From the NCBI GenBank assembly GCA_964016885.1, contig OZ024740.1:10446454-10510453 (forward strand): a stretch of DNA of 64,000 nucleotides, in the 5' to 3' direction. The notes below the pieces were generated by a model. That model saw only the letters and a program-made list of their open reading frames with translations. It ran no database searches and had not been told where the DNA came from. This document shows positions 56,801 through 64,000 of this stretch, piece after piece; the stretch's first letter is position 1; each line of letters starts with the position of its first letter. A program made the translations under genes and the position numbers. The DNA comes from Eledone cirrhosa (lineage: Eukaryota > Mollusca > Cephalopoda > Octopoda > Eledonidae).

Positions 56801-58476
56801 CCATCTTAAAACCTGGTCGACCCCATCTTAAAACCTGGTCGACCCCGTCTTAAAACCTGGTGGACCCCATCTTAATACCTGGTGGAGCCCATCTTAAAAC
56901 CTGGTGGACCCCATCTTAATACCTGGTGGAGCACATCTTAATACCTGGTGGAGCCCATTTTAATACCTGGTGGACCCCATCTTAATACCTGGTGGACCCC
57001 ATCTTAAAACCTGGTGGACCCTATCTTAATACCTGGTGGATCCCATCTTAAAACCTGGTGGACCTCATCTTAAAACGTGGTGGACTCCATCTTAAAACCT
57101 GGTGGACCCCATCTTAAAACCTGGTGGAACCCATCTTAAAACCTGGTAGAGCCCGTCTTAAAACCTGGTGGAGCCCATCTTAAAACCTGGTGGACCCCAT
57201 CTTAAAACCTGGTGGAGCCCATCTTAAAACTTGGTGGACCCCATCTTAATACCTGGTTGACCCCATCTTAATACCTGGTGGACCCCATCTTAAAACCTGG
57301 TGGACCCCATCTTAAAACCTGGTGGAGCCGATCTTAAAATCTGGTGGACCCCATTTTAATACTTGGTGGACCCCATCTTAATACCTGGTGGACCCCATAT
57401 TAATACCTGCTGGACCCCATCTCAATACCTGGTGGACCCCATTTTAATACCTGGTGGACCCTAACTTAATACCTGGTGGACCCATCTTAAAACCTGGTGG
57501 ACCCCTCCTTAAAACCTGGTGGACCCCATCTTAATACCTGGTAGACCCCATCTTAAAACCTGGTGGACCCCATCTTAAAACCTGGTGGAGCCCATCATAA
57601 AACCTGGTGGAGCCCATCTTAAAACCCGGTACACCCCATCTTAAAACCTGGTAGAGCCCGTCTTCAAACCTGGTGGAGCCCATCTTAAAACCTGTTGGAC
57701 CCCATCTTAAAACCTGGTGGAGCCCATCTTAAAACCTGGTGGACCCCATCTTAATACCTGGTGGACCCCATCTTAATACCTGGTGGACCCCATTTTAATA
57801 CCTGGTGGACCCCATCTTAAAACCTGGTGGACCCCATCTTAATACCTGCTGGACCCCATCTTAAAACCTGGTGGACCCCACCTTAAAACCTGGTGGACCC
57901 CATCTTAATACCTGGTGGACCCCATCTTAAAACCTGGTGGACCCCATCTTAAAACCTGGTGGAGCCCATGTGAAAACCTGGTGGACCCCATCTTAAAACC
58001 TGGTGGACCCCATCTTAAAACCTGGTGGACCCCATCTTAAAACCTGGTGGACCCCGTCTTAAAACCTGGTGGACCCCATCTTAATACCTGGTGGAGCCCA
58101 TCTTAAAACCTGGGGGATCCCATCTTAATACCTGGTGGAGCCCATCTTAAAACCTGGTGGAGCCCATCTTAAAACCTGGTAGACCCCATCTTAAAACCTG
58201 GTGTAGCCCGTCTTAAAACCTGGTGGAGATCATCTTAAAACCTGGTGGACCCCATCTTAAAACCTGGTGGACCCCATCTTGAAATCTGGTGGAGCCCGTC
58301 TTAATACTTGGTGGAGCCCATCTTAATACCTGGTGGAGCCCATCTTAATACCTGGTGGACCCCATCTTAAAACCTGGTGGACCCTATCTTAATGGCTGGT
58401 GGACCCCATCTTAATACCTGGTGGACCCCATCTTAAAACCTGGTGGAGCCCATCTTAAAACCTGGTGGACCCCATC
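44835..58476. repeat. 13.6-kb satellite of 22-bp units
   Basis: About 620 head-to-tail copies of a 22-bp unit (CCCATCTTAAAACCTGGTGGAG and variants). The main alternations are AAAA/AATA, GGAG/GGAC and CATC/CGTC. Larger blocks are duplicated: a segment of about 110 bp ending in GGACCCCTCC recurs at 49083, 51104, 54927 and 57499, and the variant AAAATCGGTGG recurs about a dozen times. TAA occurs in all frames, so it is non-coding on the plus strand. There are no spacers, so it is not a CRISPR array. Confidence 0.97.
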
Positions 58477-58481
58477 TCCTC

Positions 58482-58700
58482 TCCAGAGCTGAATACACCA
58501 GATTTCTTAAAGGAATGAATGGAAGTGAGAAAGAAATATAGAGGAAGAATCAACCACCAGTACAAGACTGGTACTTGTTGTATGGACCTTAAATGGATGA
58601 ATGGCAAAGTTCACCTCGGCGGGAATTGAATTCAGAAAGCAGTGAGTTGAAATCTATACCACAAAACATTTTATCCGGCGTTCTAATGACTCTGCCGCTG
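58482..58700 (-). mobile_element. Diverged SINE with repeat D end
   Basis: Minus strand: SINE-like head, TTCAATTCCCGCCGAGGTGAACTTTGCC, CATTTAAGGTCCATAC and a 3' region shared with 20325-20500 (ending CTGGAGAGGAG). It abuts the satellite directly. Confidence 0.7.
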
Positions 58701-59187
58701 TAGACATTAACTAAGTTAAATTTGAGAATGAAAGATTGTCTGGTCGCCTGACTAATAACTTATACAGTTTGTGGGTTATAATAGATATGTAGTTAGATTT
58801 CCGTTCATATTTTCCGTCTTATTTGGCGAGTGTAAATGTAGTATTTAACTTTATCATACATAAATTATATCGTATTCCATCTGGTTGTGCTGCAGCTGAT
58901 AACGTTGTTAGAACTCAATGTGTCCTTGGGAAGATGGTTACAGTGAGATTAGGTAGTGTGATCAGTAGTTTTTGTAGTAGGTGACCACAGCTTAAAATTA
59001 CATTTATATAGAAGATGGTAATTTATATATAAGACGGTCGATCGAACAGGAATTTCGAGACTAGAAATAGTTAGTAACCTAACCACTACCATATTAGTCG
59101 ATACATCGATCTTCCACGATCAATTAACCCTCTGAAACGATCGTAAAACAATGAACTAATTAACCACCTACCCCAGACTTCTGTCCA
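58701..59187. other. Unassigned sequence
   Basis: No gene. A short phrase TTTATCATACATAAATT (about 58853) also occurs on the other side of the satellite at about 43985, which hints at related flanks. Confidence 0.4.
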
Positions 59188-59245
59188 GTAATGCACTGGG
59201 TAATTGCTGGCCTTGTGCCTAAAGTAGAAACAATTATTCTATACA
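59188..59245 (+). mobile_element. SINE 3' tail fragment
   Basis: CAGTAATGCACTGGGTAATTGCTGGCCTTGTGCC and AGTAGAAACAATTATTCTATACACAAA duplicate the tail of the SINE that follows. Confidence 0.85.
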
Positions 59246-59445
59246 CAAAGGCGGTGGATTGGCAGTATCGGTAGAGGGTCGGACGCCATTATTTGCAGCA
59301 TAGAGTTACGCCCCTTTACGTCCTGAGTTCAAATCCCGCCGAGGTTAACTTTGCCTTTCATTCTTACGGGGTCGATAAAATAAAGTACCAGTAATGCACT
59401 GGGGTAATTGCTGGCCTTGTACCAAAAGTATAAACAATTATTCTA
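59246..59445 (+). mobile_element. Cephalopod tRNA-derived SINE, full length (reference copy)
   Basis: Head AAGGCGGTGGATTGGCAGTATCGG, A-box region TATCGGTAGAGGGTC, B-box region GAGTTCAAATCCCGCC, body CTTTGCCTTTCATTCTTACGGGGTCGATAAAATAAAGTACCAG, tail CTGGCCTTGTACC and AAACAATTATT. It is the cleanest copy in the window and the basis for recognising the others. Confidence 0.93.
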
Positions 59446-59494
59446 TACACAAACATACATATGTTATATATATAACATGTTAACCATATATAAT

Positions 59495-59692
59495 GATTTC
59501 TACTTTAAGTACAAGAGTAGAACATTTGTGGAAAGGAAATGTTCATTAATGAAGCCCAGTTCTTAATTAGCAATTATTTTATTGAGAAGAATGAAAGGCA
59601 AAGTTGACATCAGTGGGATTGTAATGAATCAGAACAATTACTGTAATGGCATTTTACCCGATGCTCTACCAATCCTGCCAATCCACCACCAT
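59495..59692 (-). mobile_element. Highly diverged SINE
   Basis: Minus strand keeps GGCAGGATTGGTAGAGCATCGG, an altered B-box region, CTTTGCCTTTCATTCTT and a remnant tail near TTGTACTTAAAGTAGAAATC. Central parts are rearranged. Confidence 0.65.
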
Positions 59693-59894
59693 CTTAACTA
59701 TATTACATACACGTGTATATTGTATATGTTCATATTTTACTGGAGTACGAGTATACTTGTGACAAATGTAAACATTGAAAAAATGGAGTTTTTTTGAAAC
59801 AAAATTATTTTGACATTTGTTTTTTCCTGACATGTAACAGTCGTGTCCTTAACACTCCCGCCACCAGAAATACATTGAAAACGGTGATTGGCTT

Positions 59895-60083
59895 ATGATT
59901 AGATTAGAAACATCTTACGAAGATATTAGTCGACCTGATGTTGTAGTCAAACAACAGGCTTACACAGTTTTTACATCTCAAACTCCTCCCACAAAACTTT
60001 ATTCAATTCGTGACATCATTAAAATAACTGGTATCATCTTAAATTTCACCCATGAAACTTTGGTCAAATCTAAACATCAGTAG
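59895..60083 (+). CDS. Small hypothetical ORF (62 aa)
   Basis: A plus-strand frame open from 59853, with the first Met at 59895 and stop at 60081-60083. The composition looks ordinary, unlike the repeat-derived frames around it (e.g. TSYEDISRPDVVVKQQ, SIRDIIKITGIILNF). An AG after a pyrimidine-rich stretch (about 59805-59840) could be a splice acceptor, but a stop lies in frame just after it at 59850. I recognise no family. It could be a terminal exon, an element fragment or chance. Confidence 0.25.
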   Translation: MIRLETSYEDISRPDVVVKQQAYTVFTSQTPPTKLYSIRDIIKITGIILNFTHETLVKSKHQ

Positions 60084-60154
60084 AATAACTAGCTTTCTTT
60101 TAAATACCACTCTCAAGGCATTAGTCAGGTTGGGATTACAGGAAAATATACTTT
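60084..60154. other. Short unique spacer
   Basis: Leads into the second satellite. Nothing recognised. Confidence 0.6.
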
Positions 60155-63100
60155 GCCATAGTCCCTGAGTACTACTAACATACATAGTCCCTGAGCACTT
60201 CTAGCATACATAGTCCCTGAGTACTACTAACATACATAGTCCCTGAGCACTTCTAGCATACATAGTCCCTGAGTACTTCTTAACTACATAGTCCTTGGGC
60301 ACTACTAACATACACAGTCCCTGAGTACTACTAACATACAGTCCTTGAGTACTACTAACATACATAGTCCCTGAGCGCTACTAATATACATCGTCCCTGA
60401 GCGCTACTAACATACAGTCCTTGAGTACTACTAACATACATAGTACCTGAGCGCTACTAACATACAGTCCTTGAGTACTACTAACATACATAGTACCTGA
60501 GCGCTAGTAACATACATAGTACCTGAGTACTACTAACATACAGTCCTTGAGTACTACTAACATACATAGTACCTGAGCGCTACTAACATACAGTCCTTGA
60601 GTACTACTAACATACATAGTACCTGAGCGCTACTAACATACAGTCCTTGAGTACTACTAACATACATAGTACCTGAGCGCTACTAACATACATAGTACCT
60701 GAGTACTACTAACATACAGTCCTTGAGTACTACTAACATACAGTCCTTGAGTACTACTAACATACATAGTACCTGAGTACTACTAACATACAGTCCTTGA
60801 GTACTACTAACATACAGTCCTTGAGTACTACTAACATACATAGTACCTGATTGCTACTAACATACATAGTACCTGAGTACTACTAACATACAGTCCTTGA
60901 GTACTACTAACATACATAGTACCTGAGCGCTACTAACATACATAGTACCTGAGTACTACTAACATACAGTCCTTGAGTACTACTAACATACATAGTACCT
61001 GAGCGCTACTAACATACATAGTACCTGAGTACTACTAACATACAGTCCTTGAGTACTACTAACATACATAGTACCTGAGTACTACTAACATACAGTCCTT
61101 GAGTACTACTTACATACATAGTACCTGAGCGCTACTAACATACATAGTACCTGAGTACTACTAACATACAGTCCTTGAGTACTACTAACATACATAGTAC
61201 CTGAGTACTACTAACATACAGTACCTGAGTACTACTAACATACAGTCCTTGAGTACTACTAACATACATAGTACCTGAGTACTACTAACATACATAGTAC
61301 CTGAGTACTACTAACATACAGTACCTGAGTACTACTAACATACAGTCCTTGAGTACTACTAACATACATAGTACCTGAGCGCTACTAACATACATAGTAC
61401 CTGAGTACTACTAACATACAGTACCTGAGTACTACTAACATACAGTCCTTGAGTACTACTAACATACATAGTATCTGAGTACTACTAACATACAGTACCT
61501 GAGTACTACTAACATACAGTCCTTGAGTACTACTAACATACATAGTACCTGAGCGCTACTAACATACATAGTACCTGAGTACTACTAACATACAGTCCTT
61601 GAGTACTACTAACATACATAGTACCTGAGTACTACTAACATACAGTCCTTGAGTACTACTAACATACATAGTACCTGAGCGCTACTAACATACATAGTAC
61701 CTGAGTACTACTAACATACAGTCCTTGAGTACTACTAACATACATAGTACCTGAGTACTACTAACATACAGTCCTTGAGTATTACTAACATACATAGTAC
61801 CTGAGCGCTACTAACATACATAGTACCTGAGTACTACTAACATACAGTCCTTGAGTACTACTAACATACATAGTACCTGAGTACTACTAACATACATAGT
61901 ACCTGAGTACTACTAACATACAGTCCTTGAGTACTACTAACATACAGTCCTTGAGTACTACTAACATACATAGTACCTGAGTACTACTAACATACAGTCC
62001 TTGAGTACTACTAACATACATAGTACCTGAGCGCTACTAACATACATAGTACCTGAGTACTACTAACATACAGTCCTTGAGTACTACTAACATACATAGT
62101 ACCTGAGTACTACTAACATACATAGTACCTGAGTACTACTAACATACAGTCCTTGAGTACTACTAACATACATAGTACCTGATTGCTACTAACATACATA
62201 GTACCTGAGTACTACTAACATACAGTCCTTGAGTACTACTAACATACATAGTACCTGAGCGCTACTAACATACATAGTACCTGAGTACTACTAACATACA
62301 GTCCTTGAGTACTACTAACATACATAGTACCTGAGTACTACTAACATACAGTCCTTGAGTACTACTAACATACATAGTACCTGAGCGCTACTAACATACA
62401 TAGTACCTGAGTACTACTAACATACAGTCCTTGAGTACTACTAACATACATAGTACCTGAGTACTACTAACATACAGTCCTTGAGTACTACTAACATACA
62501 TAGTACCTGAGCGCTACTAACATACATAGTACCTGAGTACTACTAACATACAGTCCTTGAGTACTACTAACATACATAGTACCTGAGCGCTACTAACATA
62601 CATAGTACCTGAGTACTACTAACATACAGTCCTTGAGTACTACTAACATACATAGTACCTGAGCGCTACTAACATACAGTCCTTGAGTACTACTAACATA
62701 CATAGTACCTGAGTACTACTAACATACAGTCCTTGAGTACTACTAACATACATAGTACCTGAGCGCTACTAACATACATAGTACCTGAGTACTACTAACA
62801 TACAGTCCTTGAGTACTACTAACATACATAGTACCTGAGTACTACTAACATACAGTCCTTGAGTACTACTAACATACATAGTACCTGAGCGCTACTAACA
62901 TACATAGTACCTGAGTACTACTAACATACAGTCCTTGAGTACTACTAACATACATAGTACCTGAGCGCTACTAACATACATAGTACCTGAGTACTACTAA
63001 CATACAGTCCTTGAGTACTACTAACATACATAGTACCTGAGTACTACTAACATACAGTCCTTGAGTACTACTAACATACATAGTACCTGAGCGCTACTAA

Positions 63101-64000
63101 CATACAGTACCTGAGTACTACTAACATACAGTCCTTGAGTACTACTAACATACATAGTACCTGAGCGCTACTAACATACATAGTACCTGAGTACTACTAA
63201 CATACAGTCCTTGAGTACTACTAACATACATAGTACCTGAGCGCTACTAACATACATAGTACCTGAGTACTACTAACATACAGTCCTTGAGTACTACTAA
63301 CATACATAGTACCTGAGTACTACTAACATACAGTCCTTGAGTACTACTAACATACATAGTACCTGAGCGCTACTAACATACATAGTACCTGAGTACTACT
63401 AACATACAGTCCTTGAGTACTACTAACATACATAGTATCTGAGTACTACTAACATACAGTACCTGAGTACTACTAACATACAGTCCTTGAGTACTACTAA
63501 CATACATAGTACCTGAGCGCTACTAACATACATAGTACCTGAGTACTACTAACATACAGTCCTTGAGTACTACTAACATACATAGTACCTGAGTACTACT
63601 AACATACAGTCCTTGAGTACTACTAACATACATAGTACCTGAGCGCTACTAACATACATAGTACCTGAGTACTACTAACATACAGTCCTTGAGTACTACT
63701 AACATACATAGTACCTGAGTACTACTAACATACAGTCCTTGAGTACTACTAACATACATAGTACCTGAGCGCTACTAACATACATAGTACCTGAGTACTA
63801 CTAACATACAGTCCTTGAGTACTACTAACATACATAGTACCTGAGTACTACTAACATACATAGTACCTGAGTACTACTAACATACAGTCCTTGAGTACTA
63901 CTAACATACAGTCCTTGAGTACTACTAACATACATAGTACCTGAGTACTACTAACATACAGTCCTTGAGTACTACTAACATACATAGTACCTGAGCGCTA
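60155..64000. repeat. Satellite of 24/26-bp units, runs off the window
   Basis: About 150 units of three types: G (TAGTACCTGAGCGCTACTAA..., 26 bp), T (the same with GAGTACT, 26 bp) and P (GTCCTTGAGTACTACTAA..., 24 bp, two bases shorter). The left edge (60155-60420) has older variants with CCCTGAG and CTTCTAGC. From about 60500 the order settles into higher-order repeats, mainly G-T-P-T-P (126 bp) and G-T-P (76 bp). No coding potential. Confidence 0.95.

Noticed and set aside
44835..58476. Possible CRISPR array
   Set aside because: Units are directly adjacent with no unique spacers, no cas-like genes are present, and the genome is clearly animal.
59257..59340. tRNA gene
   Set aside because: tRNA-like SINE head. 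The same sequence recurs in many copies with the same non-tRNA body.
60155..64000. Possible CRISPR array from alternating unit types
   Set aside because: The 'spacer-like' alternation consists of three closely related units only. It is a higher-order satellite.

Overview
The window looks like repeat-dense, probably intergenic DNA from a coleoid cephalopod, most likely an octopus. The main evidence is at least seven copies or fragments of the tRNA-derived SINE typical of squid and octopus genomes (head near 59257, B-box GTTCAAATCC, tail with GGCCTTGT). A second tRNA-derived SINE family, many Penelope-like elements (PLEs), a Tx1-like LINE, a mariner-type transposon, a Helitron-like element and abundant (TA)n/(TG)n arrays fit the same picture. 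I found no convincing host gene, tRNA gene or rRNA gene. One 62-codon reading frame (59895-60083) is left as unexplained.

Layout. 1-5.8 kb: SINE pieces, GT/GA/GTG microsatellites, a LINE 3' tail, a SINE with an amplified tail, a 1.35-kb G/T-only minisatellite and a LINE RT remnant. 5.8-11.3 kb: ribozyme-bearing palindromes, a decayed PLE (PLE-1), an inverted PLE fragment and a second PLE C-terminal ORF (PLE-3). 11.3-14.9 kb: a deleted Tx1-like LINE copy and low-complexity DNA. 14.9-17.2 kb: a mariner-type transposon (transposase with one frameshift) and a pair of inverted PLE pseudo-LTRs. 17.2-24.8 kb: PLE-2, SINEs, PLE-like RT fossils with nested insertions, a Helitron-like element and further palindromes. 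24.9-30.6 kb: an almost full-length two-ORF LINE on the minus strand. 31.65-36.1 kb: a nearly intact PLE (PLE-4) between about 0.75-kb inverted pseudo-LTRs. 36.2-44.5 kb: another PLE endonuclease ORF (PLE-5), a (TTTTTA)n tract, more pseudo-LTR pieces, a long (TA)n and a tandem duplication around (TG)n. 44.8-58.5 kb: a 13.6-kb satellite of 22-bp units. 58.5-60.1 kb: SINEs. 60.15-64.0 kb: a second satellite of 24/26-bp units that runs off the window.

The most interesting layer is RNA. Reading both strands by eye I find nine hammerhead ribozyme (HHR) candidates with a consensus catalytic core (CUGANGA ... GAAA), a stem II, a short stem III, an NUH cleavage triplet and a pairing stem I. Three more have a substituted core. 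They lie in PLE pseudo-LTR sequence: two just downstream of PLE coding regions, two pairs in inverted pseudo-LTRs, and the rest in solo pieces. Hammerheads are an established component of PLEs, so the motif itself is not new. What deserves attention is the number of distinct ribozyme families in one window, and four near-perfect palindromes whose arms all start in the 3' strand of stem II. That pattern suggests fold-back synthesis at the ribozyme.
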